A DNA stretch of 64,000 nucleotides from Eutrigla gurnardus (GCA_963514095.1 OY741285.1:7278375-7342374); one strand, 5' to 3'. Positions 24,571 through 37,096 are shown, counted from the first letter of the stretch. Translations and numbers: made by a program. Notes: generated by a model from the sequence alone, not told the origin.

Positions 24571-25163
24571 CCGGAGATGTGACAGAAGACGAGACCGAAA
24601 CGTGTTTATTCAGCTAGCCAGCTAAGTAGCATCCTGCAAGAATCTGAATGAATCGTATAAGCGGCTGCTGCAATAACACAGGCTTGTTGGAAATCATTTC
24701 GCCCCCGTGGTTTAGCGCTGGTTAGCATACTGTTGACAACACAAAGCGGTAAAGTCTAGAGTACCTGCGCACGTAAAAACATAAAATCAGCTACACGGAG
24801 GGGGGTTGCCTCCAGCTGAGCAGCAGTGACACCTCCTGGTGGAAAGAGGGTCCTGCGGAGTCTTTAATTCTGTAATATTGTGTTATTGTTGTGATCAAAG
24901 AAATGTCTGTACTATTACGTGCCACAATAAAAAAAAACACATTGTATTAAAGGTATAGAAGTGTGAGGTTGACCAAGATTTAAATTATGGGTCACTGGTT
25001 TAATTTTAGACCAGGGACACCTGTCCTTGTCAGTACCAACGTGAATGTAGTAAAGCCTCAACAGAGTTTGAAAATAAACGTTAAGAGAGGAAATCATACA
25101 AATGGGTGGTTCCAGAGTGGTGTGTTGTCATGTAAGCGACTGCAAAGATTCATGCAATCAACC
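24571..25163. promoter_or_regulatory. Head-to-head promoter region of samd8 and the first DUSP
   Basis: The samd8 non-coding exon 1 starts at 24571 and runs to about 24.8 kb on the minus strand. The first phosphatase gene starts on the plus strand at 25164, so both 5' ends lie within about 600 bp. The fragment GACACCTCCTGGTGGAAA near 24830 looks like the end of a repeat. Confidence 0.4.
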
Positions 25164-25927
25164 ATGAACAATCTACAGGATGCAAGTCCCCCTGCCACTC
25201 CATCAGTGAAAGACTTGGTGAAGGTTTTGTATGGAGGAAAAAGGTTTGGTAATCACGCGGATAAAGTTTGGCCCAACCTATTCGTCGGTGACATGTAAGT
25301 CTTTGACATTGCTCACGACATGCATGTATAATAACAGGATGTTTCATTCTAATGTGTGTGTTGTAATAATTCCTGTGTCCACAGGTCGGTGGCAAATGAT
25401 CGCTACAGTCTGTGGAAGCTGGGAATAACTCATGTTCTGAATGCAGCTCATGGGAGGATGCACTGTCAGGGAAGTCATGACTTCTATGGCTCCACTGTGG
25501 ATTATTATGGAGTGCCTGCGGATGACTCACCGTCCTTTGACCTCTCTTGCTATTTCTTCCCCTCTGCTGAGTATATTCAGAGTGCACTCGACACAGCTGG
25601 TGGTAAATACCCATCGTGTCGCTTTATTGTTTTCCAGTTTTGTCTCAGGCCTCTCTGAAAGTCACTCAACAAAAATACCAGTTTCAACTCACGCTTCCAT
25701 CCTCACCGTAATTGTTTTCTTCTCCTTCACCAGCTCGGGTTTTTGTCCACTGTGCAGTCGGAGTGAGCAGGTCGGCCTCCCTCGTCCTGGCCTACCTAAT
25801 GATCCACCACCATTACACCCTGTTAGAGGCCATCAATAAGGTCAAAGAGCGCAGATGGATTTTCCCTAACAGAGGATTCCTCAAACAGCTTCGTGCTCTG
25901 GATATTAAGCTACGCAAGACATCATGA
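25164..25927 (+). CDS. dusp13a: Atypical dual-specificity phosphatase, DUSP13A (MDSP)-like, array gene 1
   Basis: Three coding exons join to 180 aa: 25164-25294, 25385-25602, 25734-25927. The intron phases (2, then 1) are shared by all five genes of the array. The catalytic loop is HCAVGVSRS with C123 and R129; the general acid is D91 in VPADD, 32 residues before the cysteine as in VHR. The family motif KVWPNLFVGD precedes the domain. The stretch HCQGSHDFYGS resembles human MDSP/DUSP13A, which also gives the name. The family removes phosphate from Ser/Thr and Tyr; mammalian MDSP is expressed in skeletal muscle. The ATG at 25164 has A at -3; an in-frame ATG lies at 25152, and the frame is open back to an ATG at 24987, so a longer N-terminus is possible. 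Confidence 0.9.
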
Positions 25928-27330
25928 GTAATCCTCTGCACCTCAAAATCAATTGATTTTCTAAATAACAGAGCCTCAAACGCCGGCTTTCCTCACGAGT
26001 AATGAAGAATGCAACATCTGTCAGTGGAGGGCAATACTGTACTTTGACTTTAATCAGTTTGTTTCAAGAATGGTATTGAATCTATTGACCCTACTGTTAC
26101 TCATGCTTCCGGAAATTGACCCATATATTAGTAGAAGATCAATGTAATCAACTCGTCCCGAGGCCGAATCCATTTTAATACCGAATAAGACAAAATTACT
26201 AATTTAACCTTTGTTCTACGTTGAAGAAAATGTACATCCACTATGTTGTGTTGTGTATTCACTTTGAAACATCGTGATCTATAATTTGGTTGCAAGCAGA
26301 GTTAAGTGCATTTTAAATTGATTGTCAATGTAATTATCAAGATCAATGCAGTTACCAACAGAGATGTCAAAGTTCAGATCCCCGTGGTCTGTATTATTGT
26401 GAACGGTGCACAGTTCATTGAATAGTTTGTGGTTTCTGTTGCTCTCATACAAAGTGGAACACTTGCATTTGGATCTCATCAGAATCAAACATTCACCGGC
26501 AGCTATGATTTTATATTTATGTACACACCAGGTGGGATTTGGTCCCACCTCGCTGCAGCTGCATGAATAAGCAGAAGCAGCAATTTAAATAATCAATCAA
26601 TATCTGTCTCCAGGTCATTTTGACCAGGAGACAGAAATGGATTGATTTTGTATACAACATCAGCACTGACTTTTCCCAACACAACATCGTGCCCTCGTTT
26701 TACATACACGTCCAGGACACTGTATGAAAAGAGGTCCTTACCCTGCATGGAGGTTAATTAGCTTTTTCTTCCATTTAAAAGCTGAATTGGGTGAAATTGA
26801 CCTGTAACATAATAGGAGGGTTAAAAGAGACACTTGCAGCAGCGTGAGGGCTGTTTGATGTCGTGTGCAGCCAGCAGCAAAGCTTATTTTTCTTTTGCCA
26901 ATTTGTTTTCACGAGATATTTATGTCAGAGCGGTAAACTAGCTGTGTGAAGCTGTTGCAGTATTTCTGTTGCATTAAAGTGGACTTTCTGTCATTGAGTA
27001 TAAGTAATGCACTTAAAGCTTTTTTTTATTATCCATAATTGCATCCAATTATCACTGCTTTGTGGAATGATTCATCTCCGTTTGAAGCCTATCACATTAG
27101 AGTCCCATAGCCGTGTGTAAAGCAGAGCTGCTCTGTTTGTTGTCCTGCCCTCTATGCGAGTAAGACTACACGCTAGGTTAAGCACTAAATTGGGTAACTG
27201 TCCAGTGACAGCAGATAAACACCTGCTCGTGCACATCATCCTGCGCCGGAGTTGACGGGAAACCGCTTTCACACGACAAACATTTGGACCAGTAATCGAT
27301 CCAAGGCAAGGGGGGGGATTTGGACTTAAA
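25928..27330. other. Spacer between DUSP array genes 1 and 2
   Basis: It has no coding exon. It contains the 3' UTR of gene 1 and the promoter of gene 2. No clear repeat family was recognised; a diverged CAGCTG-type E-box (GCTGCAGCTG) lies near 26552. Confidence 0.6.
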
Positions 27331-28567
27331 ATGTCAGACTTGAAAGGCAAGAGAAAAGAATACCTAAGCGTGAAGGATCTGCAGAAGGTTTTGGACTCGT
27401 GCAAACTACATCTCAGACAAGTTGACGAGGTCTGGCCAAACATATACATAGGGAACGTGTGAGTATACATTTGATCTCAGACTGGGAAATGTGAAACCTG
27501 ATCTTTGACATGACCCCTGCAAATGATTGTGTTTTTCTGCTACAAAGATATCGTGCTGTGATGCTTAGAGTTCACATAGTTCTTGAACCTCTTTCTGTCT
27601 CTTTGTCTTGTTAGGGCAGTAGCCCAAAACAAGACTGCCTTGCTGAAATTAGGTATAACTCATGTATTAAACGCCGCTCACTCCAAACGCGGCAGCATAG
27701 GGAACCAAAGCTTTTATGGCAACAGCTTTGTGTATTGTGGCATTCCAGCAGATGACTCGACACACTTTGATCTGGATGTTTACTTCCACACCGCAGCGGA
27801 TTTCATTCATAAAGCTCTGAAGTCACCCGATGGTAAGACTCTTTCTCTTTCATACGACTTGTCATATCATTTGCTGCAAAAAAACTATGGTCGTTTTTTC
27901 TTAAAAATCCCTGCACGTCACGTGTTTTATTTCACCCCATAAATCCAGAGTAAATCCATCCACTCAAATTCTCCCATCATGCCGTCCTTTCAATGTCATC
28001 CGTCACCACAATGTAGCACAGCTTGTAAAGGCATGTAAGTGTATTTTCAGCCAGCAGTAGTAATAAGGGTCTTACCTTGCAGAATTTAAATCTATGATTG
28101 ACTATGGCTCCTTTCAAAGAAGCTATAAAGCAGAGGACGAGTTCGGATTAAAGACACAGTCGGGCTGAGCCGGCAGAGGGACCTTAAATGAACAAAGGGG
28201 ATGAATTGTAGGCACTATTTTTAACTCGCAGCAGGAAAAAAAGAAAGGCCACAGCGTGAGACGGGCAGTCATGTATGATATTAATAAGACTGAGGCCTCT
28301 CGCTAATCCTCCCTTCACACCCTCTCCCTACATCTCGTCTGTTCTTCAGGGAAAGTTCTGGTGCACTGCATCATGGGAATGAGCCGGTCATCAACCTTGG
28401 TGTTAGCGTACCTCATGCTCTATCATCGCCTCCCGCTCAAACAGGCTTTGCAGAAATTGATCCAGAAGAGAGCCATCTACCCCAACAGGAACTTCTTGGC
28501 TCTGCTGTTGGATCTGGATCTTCAGCTGGCGAGAAAAAAGAGATCCTGTAGATGTCAGATCCTGTAA
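27331..28567 (+). CDS. Atypical dual-specificity phosphatase with CaaX-like C-terminus, array gene 2
   Basis: Three coding exons join to 187 aa: 27331-27458, 27615-27832, 28350-28567. The catalytic loop is HCIMGMSRSS with C122 and R128, and the general acid is D90 in IPADDS. DEVWPNIYIGN precedes the domain. The middle exon (FYGNSFVYCGIPADD, AAHSKRG) is closest to gene 1, so this looks like an extra DUSP13A-type paralogue rather than DUSP13B. The C-terminus is unusual: ARKKRSCRCQIL. The last four residues fit a CaaX prenylation box (leucine at the end suggests geranylgeranyl), with a basic patch before it, similar in layout to PRL phosphatases. No other array member has it. Prenylation is inference. 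All catalytic residues are intact. No firm one-to-one orthologue is known to me, so no symbol is given. Confidence 0.85.
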
Positions 28568-28609
28568 TCAACAGATGTTTACATTTTTTGTTTTTAGCAA
28601 CACAGTTGG

Positions 28610-29125
28610 TCCAACAGTCCAGACTGAAATATTTCTACTGGATTGTCATGAAATTTGGTTCAACTAATGACTGAGACTCTGTACCGTAACGATTATGTCA
28701 TATTACCATGTTGAACTTTAAGGGGGGGAAAGAACGGGGAAAGCTGCATGTTAATTGCATATTAACATGCTAAATATTAATGGGAAGATGCAACATCTTC
28801 ACACTTATAACTCTTCATTTCTAATACTTAGAATACTGCCCTTTTCAGGTTATTCAAAATATTAGCATGTTACACGCATGCTAACACACTAAACAACATA
28901 CTATATAATAAGTAAGCGGACGTTAACATGCTAGCATACTAAATATTGCATGCTAACTATTACTAAATCAAATTGCTAAAGTTAGCATGATAATGGTATG
29001 GTTAAAAGCTATATGCTAACAGCATGTTAACATCCTGTGCAGTATGCTAGTTATAGGCATGGAAGTAGTATGTTAACAGGCTAACACATGTTAGCATGTA
29101 GCTGAGCCCAAGTACAGGAATTTGT
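28610..29125 (+). mobile_element. Old teleost interspersed repeat rich in TTAGCATGCTAAC
   Basis: It begins with CTACTGGATTGTCATGAAA and TTTGGTTCAACTAATGAC, goes on through many ATGCTAAC/GTTAGCAT units, and ends with TAGCTGAGCCCAAGTACAG. This order matches, from memory, a widespread fish repeat (GGATTGCCATGAAATTTGGT...TTAGCATGCTAAC...CTAAGTACAG). It is degraded, non-coding, and its class is not certain. Confidence 0.6.
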
Positions 29126-31324
29126 GCGAAATCTGACAAGGCAAGCGGTACTAACAATAACAACATGGCCTCCTACCTGTACATAACTTGCCTCACTAGC
29201 GGTAAACATTTAGTTGTCACTTAGTTCCAGTTTTGTTTTCTAGTTTGTAACTGGCTGCATTGCTACGTTTTTTATGCTTTTGGAGGCTGATTGCAAAAAG
29301 AATGTCTTAACAAAAAAGATCATTTGGAACAATGAATTCAAATGATGAGGAGATTTGTTGTCTTTCAGTTACCTCTCATTCTTGTAAGATTTTGTTTTCG
29401 TCAGCACCTCACTTATCACAACAGAGTGGACCAAATGTCTTACGGGGAAAAAATGTTTTTACGAAGCATCTTTTTTGTTGTTGTTGTTGTTGTAAACTCT
29501 GCAGATGACTCAGAAGAGATTTATGTTTCTGCAAGTCAACCTTCAAACTCAAAATGGGAATCAATCTAGAGCATCTGTAACAAGACCAACCTCATCATCG
29601 TTCACAGTGTGAAATCCCTTTGGTGTGTTCGTCGTCACCGTCAAAAGGGTTTCATATTTTTTGATTATCTGTAAGAAACATCAGAAAAAGGTGCACACAT
29701 CCATTTATTGTGAGTCTGATAGCCAAGATTCCTGCCTGTTGTAAATCATAATCTCTCAACCTCACTGAATCACGTAGTACACACTGAATTATGTGACTTT
29801 GTACTGATGAAGTCGGATGTTTCAGATATTTTATTTGGGTACAAGTCATTTAGGAAGTGTTGCAAAGAATGAACCTTACTTCCTAAGAAATGGTTGTATT
29901 GTTTGTACATATGTTAATCTTGGTGTAGTTGTTTTTGACGTACTTAAAAAAAGACTGAGTTTCTTCATATCACAGGTGTTCTGTTTCATTCTCTGAACAA
30001 TCCACATATAAAGTAAAAGAGAAAACTGTCCAGGTGTTGATTTAAACACATTTCTCTGTAGAGGAGAATCTCAGCAGTGACTTCAAGCTCAGCAGCACAG
30101 ATCTAATTCTCTTGCTGGTAAAAAAAAAGAAAAAAAAAAAAAAGAAGTCATGTCCTATCCTCCCTCCTGTGCTGGTAGCTCAGATAACCTTAAAGGAATG
30201 CAGAAGATGATGCCAGAATTATTTTGGGCTGAGATTCAGATGTTAAAATAGCAAAAAAGGTTGCAGGGTAGATAACCGAGGAGAACACAGACAGTTGTGC
30301 TGCCGACCTACATGTAGCTCTTGCACAGAGAGCCCTTGAAAAGCAACATTTCCAGCCAAGGCAAGTGTCTGCTAACAATTTGTTGTTAAGGATTTGTCGC
30401 AGATTGAAGACCACGTTGGAACAATATTTATTAGACTGTACAGTGTTTGGATTTATAGTACTGTATACCTTTGTTTGCAAGGTAAACATGTGTATAAAGC
30501 ACTTTAATAAACGAGGGGGGCACCGTGATGCTGCCCGCATTGTCTGATGGATTACCACACTTTCTCCTTTTATTAATTTGCTCACAAATCCAGTCGAGCC
30601 ACATCCGAAAAGGCCAAAGACTGAAGTGTAATTCATAAAACCAGCAAGAAGAGGCCCGGAGGAGGTAAAAAGCCATTTTTATTTGCCCTCCATGTTAACC
30701 GTGGGCACTTTCCCATACATAGCATCTTTAATTACACAGAAGTAGAGCAGGAAGGACAGGTTAGCCTGAGGGGGGGGAAGGCTATGAAAGCAGCGCTGCA
30801 GCTCAACATGTGCACCAGGGAAATCAGTTCTCTGCCCTGACTGTGGGAGGGAGGCAAGGGTTGTACTTATAGATCAATGAGGAGAAAGAAGAGCCTCCAG
30901 GTACTCCGGGCACATGTTGTACTTGTGCAAAGACACGCTGTACTTCGACACGGGGCTCGTATGCTGGAATCGGATGCAACGCTTTCTTGCATTGCACATG
31001 ACACACACCTACGACCATTGCACACGCAGGGATGCGTGAAGCCACCGCGATGTTTCAGTGCACCTCCATATGCCACGGCAGCTTAACAAAAGGTCACTGG
31101 AAGAGATGCGCTCTCAATGACTCATCCCCGTGGACATGACAATAAGTCTCCAAACCCTAAGTGTCACATTATGTCCCCGTATCACCAGCAGAATGCAAAT
31201 AAGGAGCCGAGCTGCCATCGGATTCTGTACTATAGCAATGCATACACATGGTTTGTACATCCTCAGCCTGGAGCAGATTCACAGAGCTGCCTAAATGGAT
31301 GCTAATGTATACAGTAATACAGTA

Positions 31325-31327
<3 letters not shown>

Positions 31328-31383
<56 letters not shown>
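31328..31383. repeat. (TA)n microsatellite
   Basis: About 27 uninterrupted TA units lie in the spacer upstream of DUSP array gene 3. Confidence 0.95.
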
Positions 31384-31386
<3 letters not shown>

Positions 31387-31951
31387 AAGCCCAGTGAGGA
31401 AATTGTAAATGCACAGGTTGGACTTGCTGGCAAGAAATGAAAAGCTGATGTTTATAGGCCTTGAATACAAATTTTTTCTGCATCTCTGGGGATAAATAAC
31501 ACTACCTAAGTGCTACTGAACTGCAGATAAAATAATGAGAGCTTCATAAGGTCATCTTCCAATTATGTGTTCTTTGCTGCTGCGGAGTGCATTTATTGGA
31601 ATAATTATCGTCTATATTTAAAGGCAACGGGCATCTATACGTACGCTCCTCGCTGTAACGCCCCCATTGTATTTTTCTTTCAGTGTCTTTCAATAAAGCC
31701 TATTAAAAGTCATCAGTGATGTTATTCAGCATTCAGAGGGGAATCAGATGTTTAAAACTGTTTCTACATTTCCTATTCTTAAACTGTAGATGATTGAGGT
31801 AAAGAAGAAACATTTTCCTCACCTTTTGACAAGCTTTTCTCCAAATGTAGATGTGTTGGTTCCACAAAGCGGCTGCTTAAACTCCCAGCAAAACCCACGT
31901 GTGGTCCCTTTTATGCGACAGGTTGTAAAAGCAGAAGTGGAGCATCCAGAC

Positions 31952-33753
31952 ATGCCCAGAGGCCTCAGCTGCTTGGCGAGCCCCGAGGGGGACGTCGGCA
32001 GGTATGAGACCCCCCCGGCTTCAGAGCTCCAGAGGCTGATGTGGACAAAGAAAGGGACCAGCGGCCATCTGGACGAGGTCCAGCCCAGGATCTACATCGG
32101 AGACATGTGAGACCAGGATTACTTTTTAAAGGAGGACGAGTATCACTAATGAAATGGTGAAAACTTTAAAAACAATTAGCAATAAGGTATAAATGGTGAA
32201 AGCATATTAAATATGGATCATATGACTATTACTATGAAACATGTCGTTGGATATCTTTCTCTGGGATTTCTGGAACCACACAGATTTGATTCGTGATGGT
32301 TAAAGTGCAGAAAATTCTATTAAACCAAGAAAAATTTATCGCAACTCATCTCTCCAGAAACAGCAGGTTATCTCCTCTGTTGCATATAATCCATATCTCG
32401 CTGCCCCTTTTGATATAAACTATTTCTGTGGGAAAGATTATTATCATTAATGTATTATTTGGGTGAACTGAGCAAGCTGCTGTTAATTAATGATCTATAA
32501 AGCTTTATGTTTTATTAATCATTAATGTGTTAACCTCTAAATACATCACTTACCTCCATTGATGGATAATTATGCTTCCCCCCCTCCAGGTATGCAGCCA
32601 AGGACAAGAGGACCCTCCAGGCTCACCACATCACCCATGTACTTAATGCCGCTGATGGGAAGTTCAACGTCAACACGGGGCCCAGCTTCTACAGAGACAC
32701 CAAAATCACTTATCATGGAGTGGAAGCTTTTGACATGCCATCCTTTAATTTAAGTCCCTTCTTTTACCAAGCGGCCAATTTTATCAAGACCGCTTTGAGC
32801 TCGCCCACAGGTGAGGAGGTCTTTCCTCATCATTTTTTACACCTTAACTTGGGGGAGACATTTTTTCTCCCCCCCTGCAAGGCAAAGCACGAAGACGTTT
32901 GTCAGTCAATTCCCATTACAGCAGCCCCCAGTTGTATCAGTCATTAAAATGCAAATCAAACACTAAACATAATATCAAGCTAATATCTTTCCCCCACGGT
33001 AATCTTCTCATAAGCTCAGACCTTGGCCGAGAAAATTGGTTTTAAATGGATTGCCCCGGTAATTTGTAAGCAACACTTTTATTGGACATGGAAATTACAC
33101 AATTATGTTTGTGGCCCGTGCCTGCCCGGCCTGTTATGCAAAGTGAAGTCGGTATCTGACATGACAGTAATAAGATGAGACCTCCTCATTCACATGCTGG
33201 CTGATCGGGGGCTCCAGTGTGTGGCGGGGCCTACAGTAATCCCCGGCAGAAATACACAGACGCCAAGACAGTTCAATTACGCGCTCCTCTGCGCCCTAAT
33301 CCTCAGGCCCGATAAGGAAGCGGGGATTACCGTGTGTAGAAACATTTGTTGCAACATTGTTGAAAACTTTTTAGTCGGGAGTTAGAAGAACTGCATGGTT
33401 TTTAATCCACGGAGAGAGGAGCAACAAATTAGACAGAATAAAGTCCACCACAATAATCCAGCTGTTTGCATGGCGGTAAATGGCTGAGCTCTGGGCTGAT
33501 GTTTTTGTCTTCCGTTTGATTGGCAGGTAAAGTGTTTGTCCACTGTGCGATGGGTCTCAGCCGCTCCTCCACGCTGGTCCTGGCCTACCTGATGATCCAC
33601 GAGAACATGACCCTGGTGGACGCCATCAAAGCTGTCAGCGCCAACAGGAACATCTCGCCTAACAACGGCTTCCTGGAGCAGCTCCGAGAGCTGGACAACC
33701 AGCTGCACTGCCAGGGATCATGGAGGAGCCGGGGTGCCAACGGAAAGACTTGA
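31952..33753 (+). CDS. dusp13b: Atypical dual-specificity phosphatase, DUSP13B (TMDP)-like, array gene 3
   Basis: Three coding exons join to 200 aa (human TMDP 198): 31952-32106, 32590-32810, 33527-33753. The loop is HCAMGLSRSS with C132 and R138; the general acid is D100 in EAFDMPSF. SELQRLMW, AAKDK, AADGKFNVNTG and MIHENMTLVDAI are closest to DUSP13B/TMDP, a testis-enriched mammalian phosphatase. Two family positions differ: the usual (D/N)EVWP is DEVQP, and the LGITH start of the core is HHITH. These may affect packing but the active site is intact. The start at 31952 has G at -3 and gives the family length; in-frame ATGs exist at 31913 and 31790. Confidence 0.87.
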
Positions 33754-34976
33754 GATGAAATCCGCCGCTAGTTGAAGTAGATATTACAATGGAGATATAA
33801 ATGTCAAAACATGCACTAATTCCATTTTTTGTGTAGAATTAAAAGTGACTTCTAATTATTATTAATACTTACAAAACCAACAATGACTTTAGCCCCCAAA
33901 CAAGAGTATATCTGTGTAGACACGGCTCATTTAATCTCCCAAAACTAACAACAATAAATAAGAGTCATTCATTTCTTCTTTACAATAAACAGGCACAGTT
34001 TCCAAAGAATGGACCTCAAAATGTAAGACATTTGTGAATGAGAAGCCTTTTCAGGAATAGTTCTGGTAAATATGCTCATTGGCTTTAGATGAGAGGATTG
34101 ATACCATGCTAAATATGCTAAATTGGAGCTTAGTTTAGCATAAAAACTGGAACCAGCTAACCTGGCCTCTAAATCCTACTAATTTACAAGTTATATTATG
34201 ATAAAGTAATTCGTTTAATCTGTACAGAGGCATGAAAGTGGTGCCGTTTTTCTAATTAACTTTGGGAGGGAATGGAAATTGCATTTCTTCCCTTAAAATT
34301 TGAACTGTTACTGAAAAGAAACATTTCAACACCTATAATTCTGTGACAAACGGACAAACTCAACCTGCTGGTGAAGATCATGTAGTTTGATCAAAACAGC
34401 TACTTAATGGACATTGAGGTGAGAGGTCAGTGACGTTTCCGTTGACGTTTTTATGTGTTTTTCATAGTTTCTGGATGAAAACATCAGAAATTCATGGATA
34501 AAATAAGGGCAGAATTGTCCATTAAATTCTCAAAATTAGGAGTTGTAACCGACTCTATGGGGCAACTTCCTCATCATGTTTGGAGTCATGACAACAACCA
34601 CGATCACTGCTGTGGTTCTGAAGTTGAAGTTGTCACAACACAAGCAGCCTGGCTGCCGTCACGGTCATCCGAGGAATAAATAGTCCACACTGCTGCTGCT
34701 GCCCGGACTCTGGCATCTTCAGCTGTTCCAGCGAGGGGGCTGAGCCTCCACACAACACTCATATCTGCTCCCTCTGGAAAGTTGCTCCAATACAGTTGGA
34801 GTTCTTTTCCCAAAATGCCTACATGAAGGAACAAACTAGCAGCAACTTCTCACATTTTCCCATCCAGGGACATCAAGTCTTTGGGGGGGGAAATGATCTA
34901 ACTGTTATCTGAGTGTTGAGCTGAATATCATTTGTGATAATTACACGACAACACTGAGGGGGGAAAATATGCAGAC
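33754..34976. other. Spacer between DUSP array genes 3 and 4
   Basis: It has no coding exon. It holds one degenerate interspersed repeat (34040-34262) and otherwise unremarkable AT-rich DNA with a short G run at 34882. Confidence 0.6.
34040..34262 (+). mobile_element. Degenerate teleost interspersed repeat
   Basis: TTTTCAGGAATAGTT, TTTAGATGAGAGGATTGATACC broken as AGATGAGAGGATTGA and TACCATGC, TTAGTTTAGCATAAAAACTGG, and TCGTTTAATCTGTACA occur in the order of a very common fish repeat (recalled: GGAATAGTTTGACATTTTGG...TTAGCATAAAGACTGGAAAC...TTTAATCCGTACA). It has no coding capacity; its class is uncertain. Confidence 0.65.
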
Positions 34977-36270
34977 ATGAGCTCAGAGGAGGAGCCAGAG
35001 CATCAGACACCGCCCACCTGCGATCTGCTCGGCCGTCTGCTGAAGAACAGACGCCCCACCGGAGCTGTCAACGAGGTTTGGCCTGACCTCTACGTTGGAG
35101 ACGCGTAAGTGACATTCTCACATCGGGGGCCCCGCTGCAATATGGTGATCTGATTGTGAAACTGTCGCTGCAAACAAGTACTGTATTTGGCCAACGCGTA
35201 CACAAATCTGTACATTTGAGTCACCAGAGATGCACTTGCAAACATAAGCTCACATGAGCTGGCCACAGGCGAGAAGACAACCCTCCTTGTGTGGTTTTAC
35301 AGGGCGACGGCTCAGCGTAAAACTCTGCTAGCGGATCTGGGTATAACACATGTGGTGAACGCTGCAGATGGCCCCCAGCACATTGACACGGGGCCCCGTT
35401 TCTACAAGGACACCAGCATCCAGTATCACGGAGTGGAGGCAGCCGACTGCAAAGAGTTTGACTTGAGCCCGTTCTTCACTGAGACGGCTGATTTCATTCA
35501 CGGTGCTCTGAGACAGAAAGGTACGAGTCTGTTTGAGGCCAAGAAAAAAACACATTAGGGTTTAGGCTGGAATCATATTTATTCTAAATAAGAAATGTTG
35601 CCATTAATTCACTGAATTTGACAATAAATATGTAGGTTTAAAGTTGTCCTTAAATAAGTTTGTGTGAAGGTGTTTACAAACTCTTGAAGATATTCTCATT
35701 CAGGCATTTTTTATTTCTTTAACTTGGTTTTACGTGGATGAGGATCAGCTTTTCAATTTATGAAATACTTTTTCTTCTTTTTTTCTTTTTCTTTTTTAGC
35801 ATTTTGCATCAAAATCTTTAAGAAAATCAGCTTGACACTACATTTTTCATCTCTACAGTCACTTTGTTATAAGATTATGAAACCATGAGCTGATTGTCCT
35901 GTTGGACTTCTAAAATAGGAAAATAATATATATTTATAAGTATTATTAGTCACCAGTCTTCCAGCTCTTTGGTTATGAGCAACAGTATCCATGCATCATG
36001 TAAACAAAGCTGACATCTGGAGTGATCCCGTCTGTTGTCTGCGTAGGTAAGGTGCTCGTCCACTGTGCACGAGGAATCAGCCGCTCAGCGACTCTAACGC
36101 TGGCCTTCCTGATGATCAAAGAGAGACTCACCCTCATGGAGGCGGTGGAGGCCGTCTGCTCGCACAGAAACATTCTTCCCAATGTTGGATTTCTGAATCA
36201 ACTCCGTCGCTTGGACTCTTCCTTGGCCCTGCAGAGGAAAACAACACAACGTCAAGAAGCAGAGAAATAA
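34977..36270 (+). CDS. Atypical dual-specificity phosphatase, DUSP13B/DUSP29-like, array gene 4
   Basis: Three coding exons join to 189 aa: 34977-35104, 35303-35520, 36047-36270. The loop is HCARGISRSAT with C122 and R128, and the general acid is D91 in EAADCKEFD, one residue closer to the cysteine than in the neighbours because the RQKG turn is shorter. NEVWPDLYVGD, ITHVVNAADG and IDTGPRFYKD place it between TMDP-like gene 3 and dusp29. It seems to be an additional fish-lineage paralogue; a one-to-one mammalian match is not evident. The ATG eight bases upstream (34969) meets a stop after three codons and cannot be the start, though it could act as a tiny upstream frame that overlaps the real ATG. 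The tail is hydrophilic and basic/acidic (RKTTQRQEAEK). Confidence 0.86.
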
Positions 36271-37096
36271 AGCACTGAGAGGGAATTTCATCCAACCAGA
36301 ATACAATTCCCTTATTCTTTACATTACAGCTAATCATGGTTGGTTTGTTTTAGATGTTTTTAATGCATTTTCTACCTTCTATGCAGCCATTGGTTTCCAG
36401 TCATTTAAGTAAGTATGAAACCAGTAAACACACTTAATGCAATCTATCATATTTTGATATATAATGCGTTTAAGGGCAGATTTGATGAAGTGAATAACTG
36501 AAAAACAAAAATGAATGTTGACTTGATATTCAGTGTGGATTACAAAAATAAAGTTTTAAGACTTAACCTAAAGGGAAAAATAAATACAAAAATATTTTTC
36601 ATATTGTGCATAAATGATTCGAAGCCACCGGCTCCATGCTGTGTCAGGAAAAAATACATCAAATAACTGCAGAACTGTACGCCGTGCATTTTAAAACAGT
36701 CAGCAAAAATGTAAAGTATACATGATTCGTAGTTGAGGAGCTGAGGAGCAGGAAAAACACCGGTATGGTCACATATATGCAGCACAATCAATACCAGAGA
36801 GGCCATTAAAACAAATAGCACAGCTGCCAAAGGGAAAAAAAACAGCTGTTCTTGAACGACTCGAAGACAGTGTGTGCCTATAAATAAACAATGCTCTATT
36901 ATATATTCAGAATTTTCTAAATATTGTGTCTTAACTGCTGCAATCAGGCGCAGTTAAAAGTGTGATGTCTGAAGCTCGATGTGAGATGATAAAAAATATG
37001 CCGGCGTGGCTCCGAGTGTGTATACAGATTCAGGTCAGACTTTGAAAAGAGATGAAACGCTGAAGCCATCTTAATAAGAGATGCTCTCCAGAGCAC

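Larger units (their letters stand above)
28568..31951. other. Spacer between DUSP array genes 2 and 3
   Basis: This is the longest spacer of the array and shows no coding exon. It contains an old interspersed repeat (28610-29125), a GTT run near 29475 and a TA microsatellite. The frame leading into gene 3 exon 1 is open from an ATG at 31790 but lacks similarity before 31952. Confidence 0.55.

Noticed and set aside
30190..30636. 148-codon minus-strand frame between DUSP array genes 2 and 3
   Set aside because: Cys/Ser/Phe-rich without recognisable domain and without acceptor or donor in a plausible exon chain.
31169..31483. 104-codon minus-strand frame with Tyr-Ile repeats
   Set aside because: Product of the TA microsatellite; no similarity or exon signals.
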